A stretch of DNA of 64,000 bases from Camarhynchus parvulus (lineage: Eukaryota; Chordata; Aves; Passeriformes; Thraupidae). The stretch lies in contig NC_044572.1 in NCBI RefSeq assembly GCF_901933205.1, positions 29,412,501 to 29,476,500 of the forward strand, written 5' to 3'. The notes beneath the pieces were generated by a model that was not told the origin of the DNA, did no database searches, and worked only from the letters and a program-made list of their open reading frames with translations. Each line of letters starts with the position of its first letter. Position 1 is the first letter of the stretch. The position numbers and the translations under genes were made by a program. Below are positions 39,971-54,201 of this stretch, in pieces.

Positions 39971-42900
39971 AGCATACCAGTAGCAAGCTCCTGTGCTTAG
40001 GACACTATTTTGCAAAGAACCGCCTCTCTTTCTTTGTTTTCCAATCTATGTAGTTGCTCGCTAGGGGACACACTGGAGGCTAAAATTTACACAGATCTCA
40101 GAAGACAAGAGCATGGAACAGAAACCCATCAGGGCTAATACTTCCACAGAAAACCTCTCTGGCTCAGGAAATACTTAGGAATTACTGAGTGTAAGGAGAA
40201 AATTTAGGGGTGTCATATATGCTTCCCCTGGTCTGATTCTCTCCTAGGGATTTCCTTACAGCTACTGTTGGACACAAGACAATGACCTAGATAAACTTCT
40301 GATCTGGTCCATTATGGTCATCTTTGATGCTGACATATTGCAGCATAATAAATCCCACTGCAGCAAAACCCAAACCTGGGATGTATCAGGACAGATACTT
40401 CAGGAGGAGATGGCGACAAATCTGAAAAAAGTCCAAAGGCACAAAGTAGCTACTAGGACACACAGGGTATCACTGGGATCTAATGGCTCTGCATGCTGGG
40501 GCATTTTTCATTCTTGACATTATTGGGCCTTTGCCATGTGTAATATCACATTTTTAAATACTTCAGCACTGGGTGGGGTGTGATCCATAATGGATGACTT
40601 TCACTGAACAATTGGACACAAACAATAAATAAGACTTGAGGGTTAGTGTTGAATACATACAGAACCCCCAACCACAGGTCTTCCAGCCCTTCTAAAGAAA
40701 TACCCCAAAGTTAGCCTGAGGCTGGATTACTTGACTCCTGCTAATATATAGCAGGAGAGGATGAAAGAGGAAATTAATATTCCCAATATAGATTTGATGG
40801 TTACTGTGTCTGCTGCACAAATTTTAGGAATTACCACACTATAAGAGCTGTTACCACACAGAAGAACTGTTACAATCACTACAATGTACAGCTTGAAGGG
40901 AATTTTTGTATTTAAATGGCTGAAGAACTTCCTAAGTTTTCCTGATCCAATATAGTGATGAAAATTGCTACAACTTTTGCATACTTTAACTATAAAAAGA
41001 AACTTTTCTTTGAAACTGGAAAAAGTTATCTGAAGAATTTCAGCCATATTTTTAATTGAAAAAGCGCACTCAAAAGACAAAACTCATTAGGAAACAAACA
41101 CAACAGCAAGCTGTTAACATTTTCAAAATGCCTCTTAAGCACACAGAACAATTTTAGAAAGCTTCTTTGTTACTGTTGTTTTATGTAATCAGAACTAAGC
41201 TAGAAAAAACAGAAGTATTCTGTACTATAGGTATTTTAGTTACCTGCTAAATGATGCCTCTGGGGGACAGCATGGAAACCAAGTGAGAAGATTAATTTTT
41301 GATGTACAACTTAGACAGTAAAAGAATACAAACATCGCTTTAACTGGAGAATTGCAGCACTAACAACTCAAAACTGCAACTGCCCTTAAACAGATGCAAT
41401 GGACTTCAGAGGTTTCTGTCAGGCAGGCTAGCAATGGAAAGAAAAGTTAAAAGCCATTTGTTTGCAAACAAAATTTTGGGTCAAAGTCCTTTCATCTTAA
41501 ATGTTTATGTTTCCATTAAGAGATAAGAGGTCAACATCAAAGCTTTAATAAGAAATAAAAATCAGAATAACTCATACTATCAGATTTGAAGATGAAACTC
41601 AGATTTGATGCTCATAGTATTTGTTTTTGCAAATGGTTCCAATTCAGTGTTTATTTCCTATTACAATAATGTATCCAGAATAATTTAAACTAACATACTT
41701 TTCAAGTTCCTATATTGTATATCACCTATTTTCCTTTTCACTTGAGAGTCTGTTAGTTCACCTCAAATCCACTTGTTCCCCAAAATTCTTCATACTGAGG
41801 AGCTATTTTTAGAGGAATATGTATTATACAATTAAAATGTCCACAAAAGAAACAACTGGCAACCTTTATTGAATAACACTGTCAGAATGGCGGAACTGAG
41901 GTAAAAGAGCAAGGATGTTTAAAGGCCATTTTATGAAGTCACGACTTTTAGGATATGTCTACATGCCTTAATCACTTTGGCTGACAAGTTGATGGAAGAA
42001 CTCTGATTTCTCCAATTATAAGTTCAATAGCTGAAGCAAGTCTAAAAAGGTCATGTGTAAAAGGCATAAAATATTAACCTCATAGTTTTCTGTGCAGCTT
42101 ATTAAACTCATAGAACTTGTAATAGCAGAGACAAATTGAGCAACTTTCTGACCTTTCTGTGATAAAAACCTACAGTTATTTAATGAAAGCCCTAAAGGTT
42201 ACCAATTATTTTTCTTAAAAGCCCATCTTCCTCAGACTGGGAATTTGGTACTGCACTGAGAAATTAGTTTGTGGAAATATTCATTTGAGTGCCTTTAGAA
42301 GAGTTGCAAATCTGGAGAAAATCCACTGGTTTGTTACCTGTTTTGGCTAGAAGAGGAGGAAGACTTGAGGGGAAACAAGAGAACAACAGAGAAAGGTGTC
42401 AAGAGAAAAAAAGCAAGAAAATAAAAGAGCATGTATGCATGCATTCAAGTTAGACACACTAAAACTCTGAAATAAAAGAATAGCAATCCAAATTTTTTCA
42501 TCAATATTATCCGGTATCAAGCTTCAGGATTTCTACTAAAATGACCAGCCAAGCAGCTCTGCTTCCCACAATGTCATGCACTAGAGTGTTGCAAGCAAAA
42601 GTGAAGTTGCAAAGTTCTGTGTTTATGACCTTTCCTGACTCAAAGGCCAAAACTTCCACAACGTTTTGGTAAAATTTGAACTAATATATTTATTAATTGA
42701 CCTATGTTCCAGAGACATGTTCTTTTTTAATTTCTTGACATCCTCTGAATGGTACAAAACAGATGCAAAAGTCCAGGTTGATCAAACAGATTTCAGTTCA
42801 AAATACAAAGCCATGTTTGTAAATCTTTCTCATCATGTCAGTTCTACTTATTGCAAAATATGCATTCATGACTGATTGCAGATAGTACTAATAAGGATAA

Positions 42901-44425
42901 AAATGTGTAAAACCTCCATAAATATAAATTTCTGGTTTTATTGGTGAATGACTGGCTATGAGTTTGTATTAAGAAAGCTACAGATTCTGATTTTTATGAG
43001 CCTATCCAGATAGTAAGTTTCAGACTCATTTGGTTTTCCTCTTTGTCCCAAACTGCATGGAAACAAGACCACTCTGGCTTATCACATAATTTGCACAATT
43101 TTCCTTGGTGAAAGAGTGAATAGTCCATAGGATCATGAAATTTAAATGCTCAACTTCTACCCCTTGAAAATACTAAACAGTAATTACTTGGCCTTTAGGA
43201 TTTCTAGGAATAAATGTAAGTTTCCATATTCATTACAATCTATTATGTCATTGCAGCTGAAATTAAAATAAGTCATTTTAAGAAAAGTGAAGTCTCCAGG
43301 CAGCGCCCCAATCATTTTAATCAGATTACAATCATTTGACCAATTCTATGCTGATAATTAGGTGAATTGAGAAGCATGCAGGGGTCATATACAGCAGAAC
43401 CTATTTGTTTTTAATGAGTTTTCAAAATTTTATTTTGTGATTTTGCTTCATTTGCCCTCCAGGCTCATTATCTCACTACTGGTTGCCAAACCACCTTCTA
43501 GTTTGTGGATTATCCCATCGAGGGGTGTGTTCCCTCTTTTGAGAAACACTGCCTTAATGTTTACCCATAACACTATTTTAAGGGATCTTTGATGAAAAAG
43601 AAATCATAAATGTTTACCTTTGGGGTTTACCAAGACAGACATAAAACACTTCTAGCACACTAAGTATTGCTTGAGCCATCAACCACACTGCAGACGAGCC
43701 TCTTGTCTTCAAAAAATCTTTAAGGCTACAGTAAGTGTTCAGTATGTTTGCATAAGAAAACACCCACAGTTCAAGTTCCTTTCAGTTTCAAGCAGCTTCA
43801 TAACAATTATTCTATTGCATCATTTGTCTCTTTTTAGTGTAGGTACTGTGATTTTTCTGGCTGTCAATGAATAGCTCCCTTATCTTAATCAAATAGAAGT
43901 TTCAGAGGCAAAAGTATTTGGGCCCACTGTACCCTAGGCAAGGCTCCGCACATATTTGCTGCTCTGACACAACATTCTGTCAGTGCTTCTCTGAAGTAGG
44001 ATTATTTTGAATTCATACAGTTCTATAATCAAGATATATTAATGTTACTTTCTTATTTTAAAGCTTTCTGTGGTTTACTATGAACATCCAAATGTGCCTT
44101 ATTTTGGATTATTACTGTTCCTTTTTAATCCCTCCAAACAGTAACAAAGTCTTTACTGAAACTTACAGGCCAAGATTTTATTTCTGTAAACATTACAAGC
44201 TGTTGAATTTGAACTCCCACGCTAGGAAATGCTTTTATTGGTCTCTTTTTATTATTTTATTGATCATTTTTTGTAACTCAGTCATAAGACTGCTATTATT
44301 ATTACTATGAATATTTTTAAAGGGAGAAGAGCAGTAAATAAAGAAAATAGGGTTTTTTTTAAAACATTACTGTCATATTCAAGCAAAACCCCATTAACTA
44401 CCTAGCACATGTTTAAAGATAATAA

Positions 44426-44453
44426 TGTGTGTGTGTGTGTGTGTGTGTGTGTG
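44426..44453. repeat. (GT)14 microsatellite
   Basis: Uninterrupted TG dinucleotide run, seen directly. Confidence 0.95.
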
Positions 44454-47400
44454 AGATCAAGGCCCAATTTCAGTATTATTCCATTGCTCAGAACATAGAA
44501 CAACAACATGCAGCTGAGGTATCCTCCCAAATCTTGTGCCTCCAATTATATAAATCAATAGTTTTAATATATATCCATCCCTGCATGGATGCAATGGTTT
44601 GACATTAGTTTTAATATTCTTTGGGTTTTTAGCAGTTCTTAAGTCCCCTTCTAAGTACAACTTTCTTTACTTAAGAATAATTTGGCTTCTTTGTATAGGT
44701 TTTCCTCCTAATATTCAGAATTTGCTTTCTCCATTACATCCTACTTGATATGAGTATTACAACAAAGATTCTTATTCTAATATATAATACCATGCCAGTC
44801 ATTGCTATTTTCAAGATGAACTTCTCATTAAATTAACGAGTTGGAATTTGACTAACTTTTCATCAACACTTGCCAGTAATATCATCCATAAAAATGGACC
44901 TTTCTCCCTATTTTTACTTCACATTACTTATCAGCTATTTCCTTCAAATTATCTGAAAAATGGTCAAAAACAAATTCCCTAAGCTCAGACTCAGATACTG
45001 AATACTCTTTTGGCCCTTTGCATTTTGACTATGCAAACCACTTCTAACATTGCAGAACTTTTTTGGAAAAGAAAAAAAAACATAAATCCAATTTAAATTA
45101 ACTGTATTTTCAGGATGCAAACTAGACATTTTATGAAGTGGATCTGTATATCAATATCATAGAGTAATGTGGTACCCTATGCATGATGTTTATGAGACAA
45201 ATAACTATTTGTGTACCAGGCACTTGTTATAGGCAAATGAAAGGTAAAAAGCAGGTCATTTATACAGCACATTAAAGCCTTTTCCTTTAATTCCCCTGAT
45301 TAGTTTCTCGGTGTATCAAATAATCATAAAAATACTTGACATCTTTTTCTAAATACCAAACAAACACTGCTTTTAAGAAGTGAAAATCAAGGTTCATACC
45401 TTTTCTTAGGGCTTCGTAGCTCTTGCAATACCATTAAAACTGAACTCCATCATTCTACAAGCATTTAATTTCCACTTCCAAAACTTAAAAATCTATATTT
45501 TAAAAATGTATTTATTTCAACAAACCTGCTTTTCCAATGCAAAATCCAAAAGACTGCCCCCATTTTCTTTTAAATCAACATATCCTTACAACCCAGTTAA
45601 TCATGTAACCCTATGAAACATAACATCATTCCACCTGAACATTACCATGGCCTTGTCTCAATAAATTCCCTTTTTTTTTAAGTTAGGAAATGTGAACCTA
45701 TCAACTGTGTATGTCTGGTAGTGATGATATAAACCTGTCAGCTAGAGGAAAGCTCCATGAAGTAACCTGTCATCACTCTTTTCCTACAGCTTTCTGGGAC
45801 TTCTAGAAAGCATCTGGTGACAGAAGTTATTGCAATAATAGGATTTCCTGCAGTAGCGCAGGTGCTTTTTTGTGTTTCTACTTCTTCTGGACTCCCCATC
45901 ATGCCTATATGAAATTCCATCCTCAAGGATGGAACTCATCTACAGGTTCATCTATTAATGGCTTGTACTAGAAGTAAAATACCTTGGTGACTCTCAAATC
46001 ATGCTTTGGACTTAAGATTTAAAAAAAAAGGGAAACTGTTTTAAAGATGTTTTTTCATGTAAAAAAATTGCTTTTGTTCACAGTCTCTCAGTCCTACCCA
46101 GACCAGCAATAAATTTGGGGCGATGTAATTTCTAGATTCATACATCAAGTCTTTCCATAGGTCTTTACCTAGAAACAATAATGCTCTATATAGATCTGCA
46201 GCCAAAAGTAAACTTGATACATATATCATATATATACAAATGATGTGTACAACTTATTCTTTTGTTATTGATCAAAGTAGACAGCAGGAACTCCAGACTA
46301 TATTCCTCTCTCTGTGAGCAGGGACATGTTTTAAAGCTATTCTAAAACAAGACAGCTAGAAATAGTTTACTTACTTTGTGAAGTGTTTTAGTCTATATAA
46401 GACTTTCTCCATGCTAATAAGTGATGATTCTCCCTGCAATGATCTTACATAATGATTCTAGCTTTTTATTTTCAAAGAATGGAGGCAGCAGTCTGCTGCA
46501 ATCCTTTTATCACCACAGATCAAGAATTCCCACTCAGATCTCAACTGCTCTTATAAGTGCCCATTAATATTAAAATGTCTTGTTGCCATGCACATCAAAA
46601 TCCACTGAAGATTATAAAAGATTTTTCTTTCTTCCAGTCAGCTTTACTAACTGTTGCTATCCACATATGTCTATTTGATTCACTTCCATATAAAATCATA
46701 TACACACAATGAAGTCTGAAAGGCAAAAACTGCAGTTAGACCACAGCAATATCTGAAGCGTTACTTTTTACCATTATAAGGGGACTCTTGAGGCTATATT
46801 TCAATAGTTATTCAAATTATTTTTATCAAAAGAAGCCAGAATTCACCCTGAAAAAATGGGGTTTGATAGCAGCAGAAAGAAAACTGAACAGTTGTATACC
46901 CATTGGTGTATTACAAACAAGAGATGAACTAATGTCATATAATAGCAATGTTCATATTGTGTTGGCATTAAAAGTCTATAAAAGCATAAACTGATAGGTA
47001 TTGATACTCACAGCTCTTAATAAAGCAATAGAATTTGATGGGAAAAATCAAGTGCTTGGTATACCAGAAAAAGATTTAAAACTAAAGCCACATTTAATCA
47101 ATTATATATAAACCCAAACACATAATTAAAAAAAAAAACAATTAAGATTAACTAAAAAAAACCAGTTAAGATTACATTTATTCTTCTTTATTAAAATTTC
47201 TAGCTTACTTCTTCTTTCAAACTTCAGTTTGCTGAGTTAAAAAGCTGAAAAATTATATCTGCACTGGAGGCAAGGCAACCCACTCTTCTGGTTGACAGAG
47301 TATGTTCCCCAGGCAAATGGTTTATTTTGAAATAGCTTTTGTGAGTACAAAGAATGTTGGAGTGCTAACTCTTTTTGCCTCCAGCTGAGGCAATTTTCAG

Positions 47401-47827
47401 CTATTACAGACACTGTTTCAACACCTATACACCATGCCCTTCCTGTCACCTGAGTACCAAACTCTGTTTTGATGAGGGACATAAAATACTGCAGAACCAC
47501 TGACTGAATGTACTTTCACTATTTTTCTCTTTTTTCTAATGCTGAGAAAAAAAAGCAATTTCCTAAGCAGAACAAAAAGGGTCCTGATGTTTTCATGCAT
47601 TTCTAAAAAAAGTTTACCATGTATTCCTCTCTAATCAAAAAGCTTACATTTTTGTTCATAACTACAGGCTTGTCTGAATTTTTAACAAGAACAGGCAAGA
47701 ATCTTCCAAAAAAATCCTTTTCGTGTCATATTTATTTCCCTTTGATTTTGTTTTAAATGAAGATTCTATCATTAATCATATAAATTGCAAAAGAAGATAA
47801 TTTGCACACAGAAAGATAATTACATAC

Positions 47828-47956
47828 CTTATATTGGATAAGGAGACCATAAACTAAAATGTTTTTCTTTTTAGTTTCTCTTGCAAATTTCTTGATCATA
47901 GTTAGGTCTTCCATCCCAATGCTGAAAGAATTATTTTCTGGAATATCCAAGTGCAC
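47828..47956 (-). CDS. Internal coding exon, unrecognised gene (129 nt)
   Basis: Acceptor ...ccgttcttttgcag (strong) and donor AAG|gtatgt. Phase 0 in and out, 43 codons: starts VHLDIPENNSFSIGMEDLTM, then a basic helix (IKKFARETKKK) and a hydrophobic strand ending NILVYGLLIQYK. It continues the hydrophobic segment of exon 52093-52185. After it comes a very long intron; the next candidate exon in compatible phase is 24030-24085. No catalytic motif is evident and the family is not recognised. Confidence 0.7.
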
Positions 47957-48519
47957 CTGCAAAAGAACGGATGAGGAAAAAACAAAATCCACTTTTTCCA
48001 CAGTGCACCAGTTTAGACTGATGGTTTTTAGTATCTTATTTTTATGTGTTAAGCACAGATAAAAATAATGACTAAAAAAAAGCTTTTCTTAGACAGCTTC
48101 TATTTACTACTGAATTCCACTACTTACACATATAGGGACATGAAAACTATTTTTTCAAAGCAGAAGAAACCAATATGCCAGAACATGTCACGCATCTTAA
48201 AAATATTCTAATTAATTTGAAAACAAGCAACATTCTTTTATAAGCTCTAGACTAACTTTCATAGGAGTTTTTTTTTTTGTTGTTGTTGTTGTTGGGTTGT
48301 GTTTTTTTTGTTTGCTTAGGTTTTTTACTATCAGAGGACTATAGCATACACGTGTCTTTTGTAAGTATCTTGAAGGTTTTCAAGACAAAACTAAATTCTT
48401 TAAAGTTTAATTGGAAATGTACTATCCTTTCAGTATAGCAAATTAGTTGCCTTACTTGGGTTAATTTCAAGATAATACTTCAAGTTTAAAAAGCAGAAAC
48501 TACCTCAAAAGAAGGTAGG

Positions 48520-48840
48520 GATATGACTATCCTGAGCCAGCGGGCAAGGAAAGGCAGGTCTCATTTCCATCAGGGGTGCTGCACAAACATGGCAGGTCTA
48601 ACAGGACCTTAAGTGAGTTTAAGACGTGTTTGGACATCACTTTCAGGCACAAGGTGTGATTCTTGAGGTGTCCTGTGCAGGGCCAGGAGTTGGACTTGAT
48701 GATTATGATGGGTGCCTTCCAACCTGGCACATTCTATGATTCTCTAAATTCCCTCTTGGGTATCCTGTGCAGGGCCAAGAGTTGGACTCAATTATCATTG
48801 TGGGTCCCTTCCAACTCAGAATATTCTGTGCTTCTGTAAC
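48520..48840 (+). mobile_element. CR1 3' fragment with duplicated terminus
   Basis: Plus-strand CR1 ending at about 48745 with 'acattctatgattctctaa'. It is followed directly by a second copy of the last roughly 80 bases (48755-48838; 'atcctgtgcagggccaagag' ... 'atattctgtgcttctgtaa'). Both copies share the 'tcctgtgcagggcca' and 'gttggact' blocks. It lies in the intron between exons 47828-47956 and 52093-52185. Confidence 0.85.
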
Positions 48841-51404
48841 TGGTATTTCCAAGGAGGTATCAACTAGCTCAATACTTTCCTAAGTCTTAAAGATACCACA
48901 ATTTAATCAATTTCCCTTACAAAACTTCTATTAGCTGTAGAAATCAAAATTATATATGATGATTTGTACATATAAGGTTTCAGTGTCTATTAATAGCATA
49001 AATACCTTTATTCCTAAAAGGAAAATTATTTCAAGTTCTCTTTGTACTTTATGTTCCATTTATCCTGACAGAAAATAGGTCCTCACTCATTTCCCTTGCA
49101 ACACTTTTTTTTAAAAAAGCTGCCTATTGCCTAAATGCATACTTACCAGAAGCAAAGCTATTGTCTTCTATTACACAAGCAGTGATTAATTTTCACACAC
49201 ACATTGTTTTGCTATTTTCTACCCAAAACAAGGCTAAGTACTACTCATTTACAGCTATTTACAAGAAATTATAAAACCTATTATTTTGAGAGAACTTAAC
49301 CTAGCTCCTCTTTACAATTAACTTCTTTAACAGCTTTGAAAGGAGATTTTTCTCAAACTAACTTTAGTACTGAAGTGCAAATAATTGCAACTACAGAGCT
49401 GAAGTAGTAGCATTTCTTTCTTTCTAACCCTAAGCAAAGCAACAACATAAAAATCAAATCCATTCATACAATTTACAAACATGAAAATGTATTGCTCAAA
49501 AAAGCAATGTCAGTTTAAGAATATGATTTGTCAGGTTACAGCATAATTGAAGATACTGACTTGATGCAAACAAATAATTCCCTCAAGTTTACCTCTGTGA
49601 TGCCCATTTCTCCTGTAACATTAATCTTCCCTTTTGTCCAGATATAGTATACCAATTGCTGCTACAGCTTACAGATGCCATGAAACAATCCAGTCAAGCA
49701 CCAGGATAATGGATAGACTTTGAATCTGTGGCAACTGATAGGTGGGAATATGAAAAAAAGCCATCGTGTCCAGTGCAAGCTCATCCTTTTATTCGATCAG
49801 TGCTCACTGGGTGGGTTAAACAGAGTCTGGCACAATAATACCACCTGTCATTTCTACAATTAAAGAAGATGACTATTGGAAGGGGAAAAAAACCCTTTTT
49901 TTTCTTAATTATCATATTATTATGAAGAAATTGCTTTTTGTCATAAAATCAAAGAATAGACAAGAACTTTCCAATTACCCAAATCCAATTGCATTAGACT
50001 GTTCCTAGTTATGAGTTTGGAATGGAAGCAGTTAGCTGCTCTCCTCATTTATTCTTTCAAGAGTTTTACTTTTGAGAGTAAAAAAACATGTTTCCCTTAT
50101 AGCTGGGACCTATGCATTTAAATGTCAATATATTGTTTAAAATTCTGATTCACATTCATCTGAGAAATATTAATATGTCCTTTTACATTTAAAGAAAGTG
50201 TACCATAGGATTTTCCATTAACAATTCATTCAGTTAATACATTTAAAAAGTGTATATATATAGGAAAGAATAAAGTTGAGGAAAATGCCACTCATGAGCC
50301 TTAGAGAAGAGGACACTGAATTTAAATTAAGACTGCTGAAGGAAGTTTCTGTCCACCATAACATCTGTAATGAGTTTTAGAGCTCAGAAGTTTAAAGGAC
50401 TTCAATATTTTCCAGTGAATAATATGAGACAATGATTTGTTAAGCTAATTCTTGTCACTCTAAACATACCTTCCAGACCTCTTCTTCTTCCCTTCTGGTA
50501 TTTCTAAAAGATAGTGTGGTACATCCACGAGATGTCCAAGTGCAATTAGACAGCATAATTTTAAGAAGTGTATTTCTATCAGTGTTTTAAATATTAGCAA
50601 CTGTTTCCACCTAGTTATAAGATTTTCTTCCAATGTCTAGTTCTTAGAAATTTCAAGTAGTTGTCAGAAACAACTGATGGATCTGGAGTATAATAAAGGC
50701 ATTAAATGTATTATTTTCTCCTACACCTCTTTTAAAAGGAGACTACTTAAATAATTCATGCATGTTTCAGGCTGTTCATGCAAATATACTTTCATTAAAA
50801 ATGGTTCTGGGTTCTACAATGACTTCAAGACTTAGTATCTCAGGGGCAAAACCTGAGTTTCGTGAGGAGATAGTGTAAAAATTACTTGCACTCCTATTTC
50901 TTAGGAGATACTAAGACCAGAATTTTTATCGCTACAAGTATTAAACCATTTTCACATTCCCAGCATCACACTCAAAAAAGTATTTAATTGAAAGTCCAGA
51001 CTGGAAAGTGCTATCAATTGGGCAACATAAGTATGCTTTTGACACCTTAGCATTAGCTAGTTGATAAATAATTCCAACTTTATCTTCACACTCAAAATTC
51101 AACACAGACAGAAATGTTTTTTTATATTCTTGCTAAAGGACTAATGAAAACTAATGAAGTGCAAAAAAAGACTATTTTGCACATCCAGTGGCCTTGTAAA
51201 TGACCAACAGAATTGGAGATATGTAATTGCTCTGATTATGAAAGGCAGAAGTAATTTATCTTTGATAATTCAGGAAAATAAGGTTTTACCCTGAAGTTCC
51301 CCAGAAACAGGGTCAAGAAAATAACATTGTCTAGAAACAAAGTGCTAAATATTGATGTTCATAGAATCACAGCAACTCACTCCAAGAGAACGGCATACAA
51401 TAGG

Positions 51405-51700
51405 TGAGGCTATAATAGGTATGATAGGTTAGGCTCTACAGAAGGATCTGGACAGGCTGGATACATGGGCTGAGGCCAAGGGTTTAAGGTTTGAGAGGGC
51501 AAAGTGCCAGGTCCCGAGCTTGGGTCCCAACAACCATACCCAGCACCACAGGCTGGGCAGAGGGGCTGGAAAGGTGCCCAGTAGAAAAGGGGCACCACCT
51601 GGCAGTGGCTGAGCAGGAGCTAGCGTGGGCTCAGGTGTCCAAGAAGGCCAGTGGCATCCTGGCCTGTATGAAAAACACTGCAGCCATCAGGACCACACAC
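51405..51700 (+). mobile_element. CR1 LINE ORF2 3' portion, internally truncated
   Basis: Plus-strand blocks 'tggacaggctggatacatgg', 'caaagtgccaggtcccgagc', 'ccacaggctgggcagagggg' and 'aaggccagtggcatcctggc' match the CR1 region that precedes the 3' end. The usual downstream tail is missing, and the element stops at about 51700. A reverse CR1-start motif (tagaatcacag) sits just upstream at 51362, so the locus may be composite. Confidence 0.8.
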
Positions 51701-52092
51701 ACATAGCAAAAAGTAAAGCCACTTAATTCTATTTCAGCTGAGCATGCAAGCACAGCACATGCTTTACAGCATCCCCAGCAGAGATAGAGCACAACAGCAA
51801 GGCAGGAGTTAACAGTCCAGTACAGCCAGCTAGCCACAGTGAGCCTTTCACAGAAATATATAACTAATAAACTGTCATTTGCTAGTTCTGACAGCATACA
51901 GTATATTTGTTGAAGCAAAAATGAGTTTCTTTGGAGACCAATTTACAGTTTGAATTTACAATTTTATTCTCAGTTAGCAGCAGTGTAAACTAGTCTAACT
52001 TAAAAATATTTATATGACATATTACTTATATTTATTTTAATTTAAAATAATTAATGAGATGCTTTCTACAGTAACTTACAGGAGCTACCTAC

Positions 52093-52185
52093 CAAAATAA
52101 GGACAACTGGATATAAGAGAGGAATATTTGATTTTTCCAACATATCCACTAGTTCCTGGGTTTCTTGAATGGCCCACCTTTTATC
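52093..52185 (-). CDS. Internal coding exon, unrecognised gene (93 nt)
   Basis: Acceptor ...tttttatttag and donor TTG|gtaggt. Phase 0 in and out, 31 codons: DKRWAIQETQELVDMLEKS then NIPLLYPVVLIL. The predicted pattern is a charged helix followed by a very hydrophobic strand. Taken with the end of the preceding exon (CYNFVCVN), this suggests a strand-helix-strand unit, but I cannot assign a known fold or family from this alone. Confidence 0.7.
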
Positions 52186-52927
52186 CTAAATAAAAATAAA
52201 TGTTTAGAATTACTGAAAACAACATTTATTTCATAAAAATGGAATTTGAAGAACTGTTATTTACCAAAAAAGGAAATACATCACTTTTTTACTTTTGGAG
52301 GGGGGTGGGGTTTGGTTGATTAGCTGATTTGTTTTAATATGCTTTTATGATGTTTTATGATAAAGTTATAGATGTTTGAAAAATAATGAAATTAATAATA
52401 TTAATAACCCTTTATATACATATATATATATAACCAAACAAACAAGATTAAGGGTCTTGATTGGTCTCAGATATGGTTCATGTAAAACCAACCTGTTCCC
52501 ATACAGGGACCCAAATACAGATCACATAGCATGCACACATCCAGAATGGGAAACACTAATTTAGACCACAGTAGCAATGAATGCACAGTTAGATGACTTC
52601 ACATATCACAGGCCTCTCCTTATAATAACTCACTTCAATACAACAGTTAGGAAAGGAAATTTTAAACTACTTCAGATTTCATCCCTCTTGTTCAAGAATT
52701 CATGGCTGGTTAACAACACAGTGACAGAAGTGTGGAACCAGAGGAGAATGGACAGACCAGTATCTCAAAGGTCGAGTTTAGTGCGCATTGGAAACACCAA
52801 ACATCAGAATGAACACAGTACATGAGGACAAAAATAACAAACAACTTATTACTCAAATATTTAATTATTATTTACCATTACTAGTAAGTCTAAGTGTAAA
52901 ATAAAAGCACCCATCCTCACTACTTAC

Positions 52928-53017
52928 ATTTACACAAACAAAATTGTAGCACTGTCCTGAAATGATGCTTTGTAGACAGCTATCATTTTTGCTTGGAGAT
53001 ATTGAAATAGCTTCAAC
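52928..53017 (-). CDS. Internal coding exon, unrecognised gene (90 nt)
   Basis: Acceptor ...ctgtctaatcag and donor AAT|gtaagt, both good. The other two frames contain stops, so phase 0 is forced: 30 codons, VEAISISPSKNDSCLQSIIS then GQCYNFVCVN. A Ser/Lys/Asp-rich stretch is followed by a short helix and a hydrophobic strand. It joins the next exon (52093-52185) after a short 742-nt intron. Function unknown. Confidence 0.7.
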
Positions 53018-54201
53018 CTGATTAGACAGAAAAAAAAAAAGTCAAAAATTCTAATTCAGCCTTAACTATCTGCTAAAGCTTCCATCTCTGTAGCAGAAGT
53101 TATTAATTTAAATGATTTTAAACTAGCAATTATTACTTCCACTACAAAAACTGAAAATTGCTCAAAATTTTGGGGTGCTCAACAGTGAAGCATGGAGCCC
53201 ATCATCTGTTGAAGCATGCTGCCCAGGGTAGGCATTTCAGAAACTGCCCTGGAAGCATCAGACACGAGCGCTGCTGCCTGGGTTTGGATGTTCAACTGTT
53301 TTGAGAGATGAAAACACTGTCCATAAAATGATCTAATGATTTTAGACCTCTAATTCTGAGAAAGCCTCTACAATACTCAGATATATATATTTGTCTTCAT
53401 GAAGTTAAGAATAAAATAAAATTAGTATGCATGAAAAGACCAGGTGCATGTCTATTCCAGGATTCTGCCCAGCACAAGAGTACAAGACCCATCTGGAGTT
53501 TCTCCTTGAAATAATTTCCTCAACAAATATTTTTAAATACTTTCTTAGGCACAGACATACTTATTTTGCAACTTTTAACACAAGCTAAGCAACTATCTTA
53601 ACTCAGTTAAAATAAAAAGTAGATTCTACTACATTATCAGCTTCAGTATTGCCTTAAGTAAAACAATAAACCAGGTAGCAGAGGGTGAATTTGTTCCCTA
53701 AGAGAAGATAACACTTTGAAGTAAATAAAACATCTTGAAACTTAGGAGAAAAAAAAAATCTTCATGTTATTTCCATTAAATCAGCAAATCCCACTGTTTC
53801 ACAATACAACTGAGCTTTATTTCTTCCCAAAACACATGTTAAGTATCATAGCAAGCAACAGAAGTAATACACTTCTGTGCTCACTTAAAATGCTACTTAA
53901 TCCCCAATGCAACGAAAGTACCAAATACAACATTTAAAAAGGCTTTGCAGTGCTATGTAAAACTGTATTTGTTAATTTTTGTAATAATCAGGAGCTAACT
54001 TGTTTGCAAAGGAAGGTGGTTTGAAACCAAGAAGTTGATAGTCTGAAGATTTTAGAAACATTTTGGGCTCAAAATTTGATAGCACAGACACAAATAGCTG
54101 ACATTTAATATTTTAAGATTAAATTTTTTTAAAGTTACAGAAGATATTAATTACTTTGAATTTCCAAAAATACTTGGAAAATGCAACACTCCAGGGCTCA
54201 C

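Larger units (their letters stand above)
24086..47827 (-). other. Very long intron (tentative)
   Basis: About 23.7 kb with no exon in compatible phase except those listed. It contains a perfect palindrome (26.1 kb), CR1 fragments (26.9, 34.7, 35.6, 39.5 kb), a solo LTR (29.5 kb), a G-tract (34.37 kb) and a GT repeat (44.4 kb). The rest is unique A+T-rich sequence. Confidence 0.4.
47957..52092 (-). other. Intron
   Basis: Intron between two well-supported exons. It holds two CR1 insertions (48.5 and 51.4 kb) and a TTG-rich simple repeat near 48.27 kb. Nothing else is recognised. Confidence 0.6.

Noticed and set aside
41244..41259. 16-nt microexon with good acceptor (tccatgctgtcccccag) and donor
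   Set aside because: Its length breaks phase with the neighbouring exons and only splice-like ends support it.
42342..42350. 9-nt microexon candidate after a strong pyrimidine tract
   Set aside because: Nine bases cannot be judged as coding; likely a chance pyrimidine tract.
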